Shown here one piece after another: positions 8,005-17,053 of a stretch of DNA of 50,260 bases (its first letter is position 1; every line of letters begins with the position of its first letter). Under the pieces are notes generated by a model. That model was given only the letters and a program-made list of their open reading frames with translations, was not told where the DNA came from and did not search any database. Location of the stretch: NCBI GenBank assembly GCA_018829465.1, contig JAHJTN010000011.1, forward strand, positions 1 to 50,260. The letters run 5' to 3'. This DNA comes from Bacteroidota bacterium. GTDB lineage: Bacteria; Bacteroidota; Bacteroidia; Flavobacteriales; Flavobacteriaceae. The position numbers and the translations under genes are program-made.

Positions 8005-8565
8005 TTAAAAATTTTTCTTACCATCACCTAAAATCAAATCCAATCTTGAGTTTTTCTTTAGCTTTTCTCCCGGATTTACTTTTCGGTTTCTAAACTTGAT
8101 TTCTAACACAACATCGCGAGCAAGATTTGGTTGATAGATGGTATCTCCAATGAGAAAACCCAAAGAGATGAGCGTGGGTTCTGCCTGACGATATGTTTTT
8201 TGAATGATGTTGGGTATGGTGACGTCGTTAAAATCTGACGGATTGATGGTCAAGTAAATTTTTCTGTTTTCTTTGACAAAATCACCCGGTTTTGGGGTTT
8301 GGTCAATCACTGAAAAACGCGGATAATCCGGATTGTAATTTGCAGAATCCATCACCACGTAGCGCATGCCTTGTGCATCGAGAACTTTTTCAACCTCAGA
8401 TAGGGTTTTCTTGCTCAAATCGGGCACAGGCAATTTTTCGCCATGATGCGTAGATTGTCTAAGCCAAAACAGCAGACCGTAAACTAGTACAAGCAGGATA
8501 AGTCCTGCCAACAGTAAATTTTTTACCAAAGTACTTTTTAAAATCTTTATCAGTATATCGTTCAT
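8005..8565 (-). CDS. PASTA domain-containing membrane protein
   Basis: A short cytoplasmic N-terminus, one transmembrane helix near residues 14-36 and two PASTA repeats (about 44-109 and 112-180) facing the periplasm. PASTA domains bind peptidoglycan or its precursors in penicillin-binding proteins and Ser/Thr kinases, but this protein has no kinase or transpeptidase part. I chose the ATG at 8565, which places the helix near the N-terminus. An ATG at 8613 would add 16 basic residues and lies closer to the promoter element at 8629-8636, so it remains possible. The gene is followed directly by rluD. Confidence 0.85.
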   Translation of the reverse strand: MNDILIKILKSTLVKNLLLAGLILLVLVYGLLFWLRQSTHHGEKLPVPDLSKKTLSEVEKVLDAQGMRYVVMDSANYNPDYPRFSVIDQTPKPGDFVKENRKIYLTINPSDFNDVTIPNIIQKTYRQAEPTLISLGFLIGDTIYQPNLARDVVLEIKFRNRKVNPGEKLKKNSRLDLILGDGKKNF

Positions 8566-8628
8566 TTGCGTCTTTTTTGCTTTTCGGTGTCTCGCTGAAA
8601 GGCGTTTTTGCATCCTACAATTTTTTTA

Positions 8629-8636
8629 CAAATATA
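8629..8636 (-). promoter_or_regulatory. -7 promoter element (TATATTTG) for the PASTA-rluD operon
   Basis: The minus-strand reading is TATATTTG, a perfect TAnnTTTG. It lies 15 bases upstream of the ATG at 8613 and 63 upstream of the one at 8565, so mapping its transcription start would help choose between them. Confidence 0.5.
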
Positions 8637-8728
8637 AACATATAACGCTAACCACTTTTTTAAATTATCACAGGGCTAATCTTTCAAAATATTATTTCAA
8701 AATCAACCATTACTTTTCGTAAAATGGT

Positions 8729-8736
8729 TAATTTTG
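8729..8736 (+). promoter_or_regulatory. -7 promoter element (TAATTTTG), leaderless candidate
   Basis: A perfect TAnnTTTG followed by ACCT and then the ATG at 8741. Only four bases separate the element from the start codon, the tightest case in the window. Confidence 0.6.
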
Positions 8737-8740
8737 ACCT

Positions 8741-9118
8741 ATGAAAAAGACATTATTCGTTATTTTATTATCAACGCTTTTTTTTGGCTGTTATGACGGT
8801 GAGCGAAATTGTGATGCGGTGAGAACCGGAAAGTTTGCATTTGTAACCGAAGTTAATGAGGAAAAAGTTACTTCTGTTTTTGAGAGGTTTGAGGAATTTG
8901 AAGTAGAGTATTTCAATCAAAAAGTGGATACTTCTACCATAAGATGGTTAAACAATTGCGAGTATATTTTACAACACAAAACACCCAAAAACAGGGCAGA
9001 ACAGAAGGCGGTACATATCAAAATACTGACCACAGACGAAAGCGGATATACTTTTGAATATGGTATTGTTGGCGAATCGCAAAAATCGAAAGGCCGCGTA
9101 AATAAGATTACAGAATAA
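8741..9118 (+). CDS. Small lipoprotein of a flavobacterial family often misnamed 'DNA topoisomerase IV'
   Basis: A 125-residue lipoprotein: the signal ends in LFFGC, so Cys17 would be lipidated, and a domain of about 100 residues follows. From memory this family has conserved features that are present here: a second Cys before R-T-G-K-F, the phrase IRWLNNCEYIL, and KILTTDESGYTFEYG. Databases often label it 'DNA topoisomerase IV', but it has no topoisomerase domain; the real parC and parE lie 1.5-6 kb away, which may be how the name arose. Function is unknown. The stop overlaps the TerC start by one base (TAATG), so both are co-translated. Confidence 0.85.
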   Translation: MKKTLFVILLSTLFFGCYDGERNCDAVRTGKFAFVTEVNEEKVTSVFERFEEFEVEYFNQKVDTSTIRWLNNCEYILQHKTPKNRAEQKAVHIKILTTDESGYTFEYGIVGESQKSKGRVNKITE

Positions 9119-9888
9119 TGGAAATATTTTTCACGGTAGAAGCTTTAATGGCTTTTTTGACCCTAACTTTTTTAGAGATTGTTCTAGGGATTGACAATAT
9201 TATTTTTATATCTATAGTTACCGGGAAACTCCCTGAAATTCAAAGAAAAAAAGCGACGCGATTGGGGCTGTTTTTGGCCATGTTTTTAAGGATAGGTTTG
9301 CTCGCAGGTATTTCTTACCTCATTGCTTTGCAATATGTGATTTTTGAAATAGATGCAAGTTGGCTGCAAATTCACATGACCGGACAAGGACTGATTTTAC
9401 TCACAGGCGGCCTCTTTTTGATTTACAAAAGCACAAAAGAAATACACGAAAAAGTAACCGATCCACATCACGATGTTGAAGCCACTAAAAAACAGGCCAC
9501 TTCTAAATTCACCAGTGTTATCTTTCAGATATTGGTCATAGACATGGTGTTTTCGCTCGATTCTATTTTGACGGCAGTAGGCATGACCAGTGGGATAGAA
9601 GGTGCATTGCCAATCATGGTTGCAGCGGTGGTAGTTTCTGTGCTTGTCATGTTGTTTTTTGCAGTTCCGGTCGGTAATTTTGTCAACAAAAATCCAACGA
9701 TTCAAATCTTAGGACTTTCGTTTTTGATTCTCATTGGTTTTATGCTGATTACAGAGAGTGCACACGTGTCGCACGCAAATGTTTTTGGCAATGAGGTTGG
9801 TGCCATTCCAAAAGGATACTTGTATTTTGCGATTGCCTTCTCGCTGGGCGTTGAATTTCTGAATATGCGTGTGCGGAAGAAAAATTAG
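9118..9888 (+). CDS. TerC-family integral membrane protein
   Basis: A 256-residue, roughly seven-helix membrane protein of the TerC/Alx/YgdQ family, members of which export manganese or are linked to metal and tellurite handling. The two family signatures are present: LEIVLGIDNIIF near residues 19-30, and IDMVFSLDSILTAVGM near 141-156, each with acidic residues inside the membrane that can bind metal. A charged loop with histidines (near 105-120) separates the halves. It is coupled to the upstream lipoprotein gene. Its stop overlaps the stop of the convergent gene by a few bases. The transported ion is inferred, not shown. Confidence 0.88.
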   Translation: MEIFFTVEALMAFLTLTFLEIVLGIDNIIFISIVTGKLPEIQRKKATRLGLFLAMFLRIGLLAGISYLIALQYVIFEIDASWLQIHMTGQGLILLTGGLFLIYKSTKEIHEKVTDPHHDVEATKKQATSKFTSVIFQILVIDMVFSLDSILTAVGMTSGIEGALPIMVAAVVVSVLVMLFFAVPVGNFVNKNPTIQILGLSFLILIGFMLITESAHVSHANVFGNEVGAIPKGYLYFAIAFSLGVEFLNMRVRKKN

Positions 9889-10589
9889 AGTGTTTCGTTC
9901 AAAAAAGTTAGGATTTTAAAAAGATCATCTTTCGATTTCAATGATAAGTGGTTTTCTTTGATATACACTTCTGTAGCTTCTTGTAAAGTATCGGGTAGTA
10001 AATTTAGAAATTTCCTTTTTGAAGAGGGAATTCGTACAGGTTGCGAATCGGCATCCGTTTTGAAAAAATATTCTTCAATATCTGAAAATTTGGAAGGAAA
10101 TGCCTTTACAAAGGAATTTTGAGCAGGTTTTCCGGCCTGAAACCATTTGGTTTTGCGAATTAAAAAGTCATAGCGATCATCTTTGATGAGTTCGATAAAA
10201 TAAAACTGGTTGAAAACGTCGTTCTCCACAAAATCAAATAAAATATATCTGTTTTTATTCAAGACAATTTCTATGTCTTTGGTTTTGAGTATAGCTTTAA
10301 CAGAATCTACTTCATCTAAAACTTGCATTTCGTCAGAGTAACCGTCATATCTGAGCGGGAAAGTACCGCTGAATTTGCCTTTAAAATAAATGTCGCCCAA
10401 AACAAAAACCTCTGAGGCATATGGTGATCCAATGACTCCCGTTGGAAATTTTTGAGGTTTGATACCTTTTCGGTAGTTGTTTAACCAAGCCATTTCTAGG
10501 TCTCTGGATGCGATGTTTTCCCCAGGGACAAACTGAGCAGACACATTGAAAAAAAATGCAATTGCAATTAAAAATAATACATTTTTCAT
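9885..10589 (-). CDS. Secreted protein of unknown function, third gene of the parE-parC unit
   Basis: A 234-residue protein with a signal peptide (residues 1-18, cleavage after VSAQ). The mature part is mixed alpha/beta, rich in aromatic residues, and shows no motif I recognise; phrases such as VLGDIYFKGKFSG and RYDFLIRKTKWF give no function. It begins 39 bases downstream of parC with no visible terminator, so it is likely transcribed with the topoisomerase genes, though nothing suggests a shared role. Its TAA and the TAG of terC share bases at 9885-9888. Confidence 0.75.
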   Translation of the reverse strand: MKNVLFLIAIAFFFNVSAQFVPGENIASRDLEMAWLNNYRKGIKPQKFPTGVIGSPYASEVFVLGDIYFKGKFSGTFPLRYDGYSDEMQVLDEVDSVKAILKTKDIEIVLNKNRYILFDFVENDVFNQFYFIELIKDDRYDFLIRKTKWFQAGKPAQNSFVKAFPSKFSDIEEYFFKTDADSQPVRIPSSKRKFLNLLPDTLQEATEVYIKENHLSLKSKDDLFKILTFLNETL

Positions 10590-10628
10590 ACTGATTGGTT
10601 TTGTTTGATGTGGTTAAAAATAAAGTTC

Positions 10629-13256
10629 TTACAACTCCAAACTCATTTGAGATGCATTGTCTCCGTTGGAGTCCTTCTGATCGGTGTCAGATATGTTTTC
10701 TTCCTCAACCTCAATGTTTTCCAAAGAAATAATTTCTTTAGTTACTTCGTATGGTAGAGGATCGAGCAAGTTGATAGATTTTACTTTTTCGGGTGTCAAT
10801 TGGTTTCCTTGCGCCTTGATGCCTTTTATTGTGATAAATTCCTCAGCATTCACAACCAGGTTTGGTTTTACTTCTTTGCCTTTTATTTTATTAAATTCCA
10901 ATTCGATGACCGGCCTGTAATCCGTAGAAATAATTTCCAACTTTGATTTTGGATGTTCTGTAATGATGAGTTCGTCTTTGTTTTCATTTTCTACCAAAAA
11001 GCGTTTGATGTAAAAACGTTCTTTTTCGCCTTCAAAATAAACAGCCGTCAACGGTTTGTTGGGTATCCACTTTTCGAGTACAACCATATCGTCTTCAAAA
11101 TGTAAATTCAAATCGGGAATAACCGTTTTGACAATGCCTTTTTGGTTGACAATTAAAAGACGGTCGTCGCCGGAAAACGCACCTAAAAGTTCACCACGAT
11201 CTTCTGTGTTTAAGCGCATTACCGTTTCATCTAGCCATATTTTTCTGGGATTTAGGGTAGAAACCCCTTTTTCTTTGAGTTCAATTTTTTTGATGGGATA
11301 TTTGGTGACCAAATTGCCACGCGCCGCCCTGCCTTTGATCATAAAATCTGTAAAATCTAAATCCCATTTTAGCTTTTTGACTTTGCTCATATGGCGCAGC
11401 ATCACGGTGACCACTTCTGCTTCTCCGTTGGGGTTGGCCGTAAAATACAGCACTTTACTGTCTTTGTTTCCGGCCGTCAAATCATATGCTTTGTTACGCG
11501 TAATCGCGGTGACAGAGAAGCGTTTGAGATAAGCCGGACCGCTTTTGCCATCCTTGTAAATCATGTTGTAGATGGTGCGTTTGTCGTTTTTCTTAAACAC
11601 GGCTACATGGATAATCCCTTTGCCTACAAAAGTTTTGGGTTCTACTTTAAAGACTTGCATCTCGCCATTTTCGGTAAACACTATGATGTCGTCTATATCC
11701 GAACAATCGCATACATATTCGTCCTTTTTTAGTGCCGTACCTACAAATCCTTCAACCTTATTGACGTATAATTTGGTGTTTCTAATGACTACTTTGGTAG
11801 CTTCTATATCATCAAAAGGCCTGATTTCCGTTTGCCGCTCTCTGCCTTTTCCGAAATTTTTCTTAAGGTTGGTGAAATAGTCAATAGCATAGGTTATCAG
11901 GTTGTTTAAATGATGTTTGACGGTTTCAATCTCACCCTCCAAAGCCTCAATTTTTTCCTTAGCCTTGTCTATGTCAAATTTAGATATTCGTTTGATTCTG
12001 ATTTCTGTCAACCGTACAATGTCATCTTCTGTAACCGGACGTTTTAAATGCGCCGTATGGGGTTTTAAACCCAAGTCAATAGCATGGATTACACCTTCCC
12101 ATGTAGCCACTTCTTCTATGTCCCGATAAATTCTATTTTCAATAAAAATACTTTCCAATGAAGCAAAATGCCACTGTTCTTCCAGTTCTTCCAGTTGAAT
12201 TTCCAACTCTTTCTTTAAAATATCAACCGTATTGTCCGTTGACCGGCGCAACATCTCAGAAACGCCTACAAACAGTGGTTTGTTGTCCTCAATGATACAA
12301 CCCAAAGGTGCCAGCGACGATTCGCAAGCAGTAAAGGCGTACAAAGCATCAATGGTTTTATCAGGCGAAATACCCGAGGGCAGGTGGATGAGAATTTCTA
12401 CTTGGGCAGCGGTGTTGTCGTCTATTTTTTTGACTTTTATTTTGCCTTTTTCATTGGCTTTTATGATGGATTCAATTAACGAAGAAGTATTTGTTCCGAA
12501 AGGTATTTCGTTGATTACAAGTGTATTTTTGTCAAGTTGTTGAATTTTTGCTCTAAGTCTGATACGTCCGCCGCGCGCACCGTCGTTATAGTTGCTGCAA
12601 TCTGCAATGCCACCGGTGGGAAAGTCGGGTAGGAGTTCGAATTTTTTGCCTTTCAAATGTTTTATGGAAGCCTCTATAATTTCATTGAAATTGTGAGGCA
12701 AAATGCGCGTTGAAAGCCCCACGGCTATGCCTTCTCCGCCTTGGGCCAATAAAAGCGGAAACTTTATCGGCAAGTTGACAGGTTCTTTTTTTCGCCCGTC
12801 ATAAGACAGTTGCCACTTGGTGACTTTAGGGCTGAAAACGACTTCATGGGCAAATTTGGATAGCCTGGCTTCAATATAGCGCGAGGCTGCCGCACTGTCG
12901 CCGGTAAGCAAATTTCCCCAGTTTCCTTGTGTGTCAATCAACAAATCTTTTTGACCCAATTGTACAATGGCGTCAGATATACTCGCATCGCCATGTGGGT
13001 GATACTGCATGGTATGCCCAACAATGTTGGCAACTTTGCTGTATCGACCGTCATCTAACTCTTTCATGGAGTGTAAAATCCGTCTCTGAACCGGCTTTAG
13101 ACCGTCTTCTATGGCAGGGACAGCACGCTCGAGTATAACGTAGGAGGCATAGTCCAGAAACCAATCTTTGTACATGCCCGAAACCCTGGTGATGGTTTCG
13201 CTGCTTTGATTGTCTTCAGTTTCTTTAAAATGATCAGATTCGTATTGTTCTTCCAT
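10629..13256 (-). CDS. parC: DNA topoisomerase IV subunit A
   Basis: Breakage-reunion subunit of topoisomerase IV, which decatenates chromosomes with ParE. The catalytic tyrosine is Tyr127 in AASRYIEARL, preceded by the winged-helix region and the motif HPHGDASISD (residues 86-95). The position equivalent to the quinolone-contacting Ser80 of E. coli ParC is Ala91, and the Glu84 position is Asp95. A coiled-coil tower region and a C-terminal beta-pinwheel with degenerate repeats follow. The length of 875 and pairing with parE rather than gyrB support ParC over GyrA. The ATG lies 28 bases after parE. Confidence 0.93.
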   Translation of the reverse strand: MEEQYESDHFKETEDNQSSETITRVSGMYKDWFLDYASYVILERAVPAIEDGLKPVQRRILHSMKELDDGRYSKVANIVGHTMQYHPHGDASISDAIVQLGQKDLLIDTQGNWGNLLTGDSAAASRYIEARLSKFAHEVVFSPKVTKWQLSYDGRKKEPVNLPIKFPLLLAQGGEGIAVGLSTRILPHNFNEIIEASIKHLKGKKFELLPDFPTGGIADCSNYNDGARGGRIRLRAKIQQLDKNTLVINEIPFGTNTSSLIESIIKANEKGKIKVKKIDDNTAAQVEILIHLPSGISPDKTIDALYAFTACESSLAPLGCIIEDNKPLFVGVSEMLRRSTDNTVDILKKELEIQLEELEEQWHFASLESIFIENRIYRDIEEVATWEGVIHAIDLGLKPHTAHLKRPVTEDDIVRLTEIRIKRISKFDIDKAKEKIEALEGEIETVKHHLNNLITYAIDYFTNLKKNFGKGRERQTEIRPFDDIEATKVVIRNTKLYVNKVEGFVGTALKKDEYVCDCSDIDDIIVFTENGEMQVFKVEPKTFVGKGIIHVAVFKKNDKRTIYNMIYKDGKSGPAYLKRFSVTAITRNKAYDLTAGNKDSKVLYFTANPNGEAEVVTVMLRHMSKVKKLKWDLDFTDFMIKGRAARGNLVTKYPIKKIELKEKGVSTLNPRKIWLDETVMRLNTEDRGELLGAFSGDDRLLIVNQKGIVKTVIPDLNLHFEDDMVVLEKWIPNKPLTAVYFEGEKERFYIKRFLVENENKDELIITEHPKSKLEIISTDYRPVIELEFNKIKGKEVKPNLVVNAEEFITIKGIKAQGNQLTPEKVKSINLLDPLPYEVTKEIISLENIEVEEENISDTDQKDSNGDNASQMSLEL

Positions 13257-13284
13257 CTTGTGTCAACAGTTCTTTTATTTGGGG

Positions 13285-15135
13285 CTATTCCGCTAAATCC
13301 AGTTCTACTTTTAGGTTTTCGATGATAAAATCTTGTCTTTCGGGTGTGTTTTTGCCCATATAAAAAGTTAGCAATGCATCAATAGTCGTTGTTTTGTCGA
13401 GCATCACCGGATCTAGCCGGATATCTTCGTTGATAAAGTGCTTAAATTCGTCGGGGGAAATTTCACCAAGACCTTTAAAACGGGTTATTTCGGGCTTAGT
13501 GCCCAACTTGGCGATGGCTGCTTTTCGCTCTTCTTCGCTGTAACAATAAATAGTTTCTTTTTTGTTTCGCACACGGAACAGGGGCGTTTGCAATATGTAC
13601 AAATGGCCTTCTTTGATGAGTTCCGGAAAAAACTGCAAGAAGAAAGTGATGATCAACAAGCGAATGTGCATGCCGTCAACATCGGCATCTGTGGCTATGA
13701 CAATGTTGTTGTATCGAAGGTTTTCGATGCCGTCTTCAATGTTTAAAGCCGCTTGCAAGAGGTTGAATTCTTCATTTTCATATACAATTTTCTTGCTCAT
13801 GCCGAAACAGTTCAAGGGTTTTCCGCGCAAGCTAAAAACCGCTTGGGTATTCACGTCTCTCGATTTGGTGATAGAGCCGCTTGCAGAATCGCCCTCGGTG
13901 ATAAAAATAGTGGTTTCGAGGCTTCTGTCGTTTTTAGCATCGGTTAAATGCACGCGGCAGTCGCGAAGTTTTTTGTTGTGCAAACTCGCTTTTTTGGCGC
14001 GTTCTCGGGCGAGTTTTTGTATGCCTGCCAAGTCTTTTCGCTCTCTTTCGGCCTGTAAAATTTTCTTTTGAAGCGCATCGGCTGTCTGCGGATTTTTATG
14101 CAGGTAATTGTCGAGCTGGGTTTTCAAAAAATCGTTGATAAATGCGCGAACACTCGGTAGGTCCGGTCCCATGTCCGTAGAGCCCAACTTGGTTTTGGTT
14201 TGTGATTCAAAAACAGGCTCAATCACTTTGATACTGACTGCGCTTACAATGGATTTTCTGATGTCGGCAGCTTCAAAATTCTTATTGTAAAATTCGCGTA
14301 CGGTTTTCACCAAAGCTTCCCTAAACGCGGCCTGATGCGTGCCGCCTTGGGTGGTGTGTTGTCCGTTTACAAAAGAGTGATATTCTTCGCTGTATTGCGT
14401 TTTGCTGTGCGTGAGTGCCACTTCAATGTCGTCACCCATCAGGTGAATCACCGGGTACAGTCTGTCAGATTCGGAGATGCTGTCTTCCAGTAAATCTTTA
14501 AGGCCGTTTTCTGAGTGAAATTTTTCACCGTTATAGAGTATGGTCAATCCCCGGTTGAGATAGACGTAATTTTTCAACATTTTTTCGATGTATTCCTGGC
14601 GGTATTTATAATTTTTAAAAATACTGCTGTCGGGAACAAAAACCACTTTGGTACCTTTTCGCTTGGAAGATTCGGTGATATCATCGTTTAAAGTGAGATT
14701 TCCCTCGGAAAACTCGGCTACTTTTTGTTGGTTGTCTCGTATAGATTCTACCCTGAAATAGGAGGAAAGTGCGTTGACAGCCTTGGTGCCGACACCGTTT
14801 AAACCTACCGATTTCTTAAACGCCTTAGAGTCGTACTTTCCGCCGGTATTCATCTTGCTGACTACGTCAACCACTTTTCCCAATGGAATGCCCCTGCCGA
14901 AATCGCGCACACTCACTTGTTGGTCTTTGATGGTGACTTCTATGGTCTTACCACCGCCCATGACAAATTCGTCAATGGAGTTGTCTATCACTTCTTTCAG
15001 GAGAATATAAATCCCGTCGTCGGGAGAAGAGCCGTCGCCCAATTTACCAATATACATGCCGGGTCGCAAACGGATGTGTTCTTTCCAGTCGAGCGAGCGA
15101 ATATTGTCTTCGGTATAATTGACGCTTTCAGACAT
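13285..15135 (-). CDS. parE: DNA topoisomerase IV subunit B
   Basis: ATPase subunit of topoisomerase IV. The GHKL ATP-binding fold is shown by [11 protein letters not shown] near residues 47-57, DFGRGIPLG near 77-85 and [14 protein letters not shown] near 112-125. The TOPRIM metal site follows with EGDSASG, PLRGKPLN and DADVDGMHI. The C-terminal [12 protein letters not shown] motif of type IIA enzymes is intact. The length of 616 matches ParE; GyrB proteins of this group are usually slightly longer. It is the first gene of the operon with parC. A weak TATATTAG sequence sits upstream of the start. Confidence 0.93.
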   Translation of the reverse strand: MSESVNYTEDNIRSLDWKEHIRLRPGMYIGKLGDGSSPDDGIYILLKEVIDNSIDEFVMGGGKTIEVTIKDQQVSVRDFGRGIPLGKVVDVVSKMNTGGKYDSKAFKKSVGLNGVGTKAVNALSSYFRVESIRDNQQKVAEFSEGNLTLNDDITESSKRKGTKVVFVPDSSIFKNYKYRQEYIEKMLKNYVYLNRGLTILYNGEKFHSENGLKDLLEDSISESDRLYPVIHLMGDDIEVALTHSKTQYSEEYHSFVNGQHTTQGGTHQAAFREALVKTVREFYNKNFEAADIRKSIVSAVSIKVIEPVFESQTKTKLGSTDMGPDLPSVRAFINDFLKTQLDNYLHKNPQTADALQKKILQAERERKDLAGIQKLARERAKKASLHNKKLRDCRVHLTDAKNDRSLETTIFITEGDSASGSITKSRDVNTQAVFSLRGKPLNCFGMSKKIVYENEEFNLLQAALNIEDGIENLRYNNIVIATDADVDGMHIRLLIITFFLQFFPELIKEGHLYILQTPLFRVRNKKETIYCYSEEERKAAIAKLGTKPEITRFKGLGEISPDEFKHFINEDIRLDPVMLDKTTTIDALLTFYMGKNTPERQDFIIENLKVELDLAE

Positions 15136-15320
15136 GCTAATTTTTTTGGTTTGCTAATATAGCCAAGATGGCAGTAAACCAAAACGGATGTTGATAAAAA
15201 AAGGGTGGCTTGTTGAAAAGAATTTTTTGAAACTTCTATTTTTCGCCACCTTACATACCGGGGGTTTATCGAAATTATAATATTAATCCTTGAAATCTTA
15301 AAACAGGGAACTAATGAATA

Positions 15321-15350
15321 CCTATTTTTGGTGTGAATTGCCTATTTTTG
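15321..15350 (+). promoter_or_regulatory. Tandem -7 elements: CCTATTTTTG repeated at 20-base spacing
   Basis: The ten bases CCTATTTTTG occur at 15321-15330 and again at 15341-15350, exactly 20 bases apart. Each contains TATTTTTG. The second gives a leader of about a dozen bases to the GTG at 15369. The pair may be two promoters, or a duplicated protein-binding site. Confidence 0.5.
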
Positions 15351-15368
15351 AAAGATAAAACAACGCAA

Positions 15369-16301
15369 GTGAGTAAAAAGAATTTCCTGTTTGTCGTTTT
15401 TCTGATATTTTCACTTTTGGTTTGGACTTTTGCAAAACTGACGAGTTCTTATCAAGATTGGATTCAGATTAATTTGGTTTTGACCAATCCACCGGCGGGT
15501 GCCAAAATCATCAGTCCGGAAGTGTCTCAGGAAGTTGGTGTGCTTGTAAAAGCTAGCGGATTTACTTTTATCAAAAGTAAAATATGGAACAAAAAAATAT
15601 CATTAGATTTAACGGCTAACGGACGTACAGAAGGCAACAATCGTATTTTTTTAGACGAAAAAATTATCAAGGAAACTGTCAGTGCCGGACTTTCAAAAAA
15701 CACCACAGTTTTACAAATTGAAACATCGGCAATTGAGGTGTCGCTGACACATATCAACAAGCGCAAATTGCCGTTAGTGCTAAAAAACATTTCAACCTTG
15801 CCCGAGGGTTATGTTTTTACCAAAAAACCGATTTTACAACCCGATTCTGTTTTTGTCACAGGACCAAGTCAGGTTTTGGATACCTTACATTTCTTAGAAA
15901 TCAACTTAGCAAACTGGATGTACTATGCTAAAGATACCATCAAAAAAGTTAGCTTGCCCATTTTAAAGAATCCGAACATTAGGTTTGACACAAAAGAGGT
16001 TTACCTCAGTGCGTCGATAGATCCACTTATTTTACTTTCCAAACAGGTGAAAATCACCTCCAAATCTGTGCCTGACTCACTTATTTTAAAACTATTACAA
16101 GACAGTGTCACTGTTCAATACGCGGTGCCAAAATCGGTTGCTGCGTTGGCAAAAAGCTTTGAACCGGATGTCTTTGTTGATGTGTCAGACATGGAATTGC
16201 ACCAAATTGAACTGCCTTTACGTGTTAAAACAAAGCCTGATTGGTTGCATGATTTCAACCTGTCTTTACGTTCTATGCCTTACTATTTGTATAAAAAATA
16301 A
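15369..16301 (+). CDS. YbbR-like (CdaR-type) membrane-anchored protein
   Basis: One N-terminal transmembrane helix (about residues 4-22) followed by an extracytoplasmic region with repeated YbbR-like beta units, 310 residues in all. In Firmicutes, YbbR/CdaR regulates the diadenylate cyclase CdaA, but no cyclase gene is nearby, so the role here is open. The gene precedes coaE, a frequent order in flavobacteria. An in-frame GTG at 15333 lies upstream of the second promoter element; I prefer the GTG at 15369, which gives an MSKKNFLF start just before the helix. Confidence 0.8.
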   Translation: MSKKNFLFVVFLIFSLLVWTFAKLTSSYQDWIQINLVLTNPPAGAKIISPEVSQEVGVLVKASGFTFIKSKIWNKKISLDLTANGRTEGNNRIFLDEKIIKETVSAGLSKNTTVLQIETSAIEVSLTHINKRKLPLVLKNISTLPEGYVFTKKPILQPDSVFVTGPSQVLDTLHFLEINLANWMYYAKDTIKKVSLPILKNPNIRFDTKEVYLSASIDPLILLSKQVKITSKSVPDSLILKLLQDSVTVQYAVPKSVAALAKSFEPDVFVDVSDMELHQIELPLRVKTKPDWLHDFNLSLRSMPYYLYKK

Positions 16302-16304
16302 ATT

Positions 16305-16910
16305 TTGAAAACAAAATATAACAGTGCAAAAGTAGTCGGACTCACAGGTGGGATAGGCAGTGGTAAAACCACGGTAGCCCAATATTTTAGAGATTTGGGC
16401 GTTCCGGTTTATATAGCCGATGAACGCGCCAAACACCTTATGCAGCACGATTTAGAGGTTCGCAAATGCATTGTAGATTTATTGGGAACAGAAGCCTATG
16501 AAAACGAGCGTCTAAATCGCACTTACATAGCCTCGAGGGTTTTTGCTGACAAAAATTTACTCCAAAAACTCAACGCCATCGTGCATCCCGCCGTTGCAGC
16601 GGACTTTTCTAAATGGCTTTCTGAGCAAGCTACACCCTACGTAATCAAAGAATCTGCATTGTTGGTGGAAACTGGCGATTACAAATCTTGCGATTGGGTT
16701 ATTTTAGTGACTGCTCCTGAGGCAGAGCGCATCAAACGCGTGATGAAACGTGATAAAGTGGCTGCGGATGCTGTGAAGGCGCGCATAGCAAACCAGCTTC
16801 CGGATCAGGATAAGCAAAAATATGCAGATTACATAATAGAAACCCAATCAAAATTCACAACAAAAAATATTATTAATGATATTAATGTTAAAATATTGAA
16901 TAAAATATAA
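16305..16910 (+). CDS. coaE: Dephospho-CoA kinase
   Basis: Last step of coenzyme A synthesis: ATP-dependent phosphorylation of the 3'-hydroxyl of dephospho-CoA. The P-loop GGIGSGKT covers residues 15-22, with VPVYIADERAKHLM near 39-52 fitting the CoA-binding region and the lid arginines in RIKRVMKRD further on. The 201-residue length is standard. The start appears to be the TTG at 16305, three bases after the ybbR stop; no ATG lies close enough upstream of the P-loop. The tight spacing suggests translational coupling. Confidence 0.92.
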   Translation: MKTKYNSAKVVGLTGGIGSGKTTVAQYFRDLGVPVYIADERAKHLMQHDLEVRKCIVDLLGTEAYENERLNRTYIASRVFADKNLLQKLNAIVHPAVAADFSKWLSEQATPYVIKESALLVETGDYKSCDWVILVTAPEAERIKRVMKRDKVAADAVKARIANQLPDQDKQKYADYIIETQSKFTTKNIINDINVKILNKI

Positions 16911-16959
16911 TATTTTAAGATAAAATAAAAAATTTAATTGTTAATGTAAGGTTAAACAC

Positions 16960-16991
16960 TTGTCTCGACTTATACAAATATGCTAGTTTTG
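16960..16991 (+). promoter_or_regulatory. Promoter TTG-N21-TAGTTTTG for the histidine kinase operon
   Basis: TTG at 16960-16962 and TAGTTTTG at 16984-16991 are separated by 21 bases, matching the flavobacterial promoter pattern (TTG, 17-23 bases, TAnnTTTG). The predicted leader to the ATG at 17054 is about 55 bases. Confidence 0.6.
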
Positions 16992-17053
16992 TTTAAAAAT
17001 AAAGCATCTGTAGGTTCTATACATCAGTAAACCTATAAAACTAAGAGTATTTC

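Noticed and set aside
11056-12543. Several plus-strand frames opposite parC
   Set aside because: They lie in the antisense of a fully conserved topoisomerase gene and show no domain of their own.
15333-15368. Upstream GTG start for the YbbR-like protein
   Set aside because: It lies before the second -7 element and adds residues not expected before the membrane helix.
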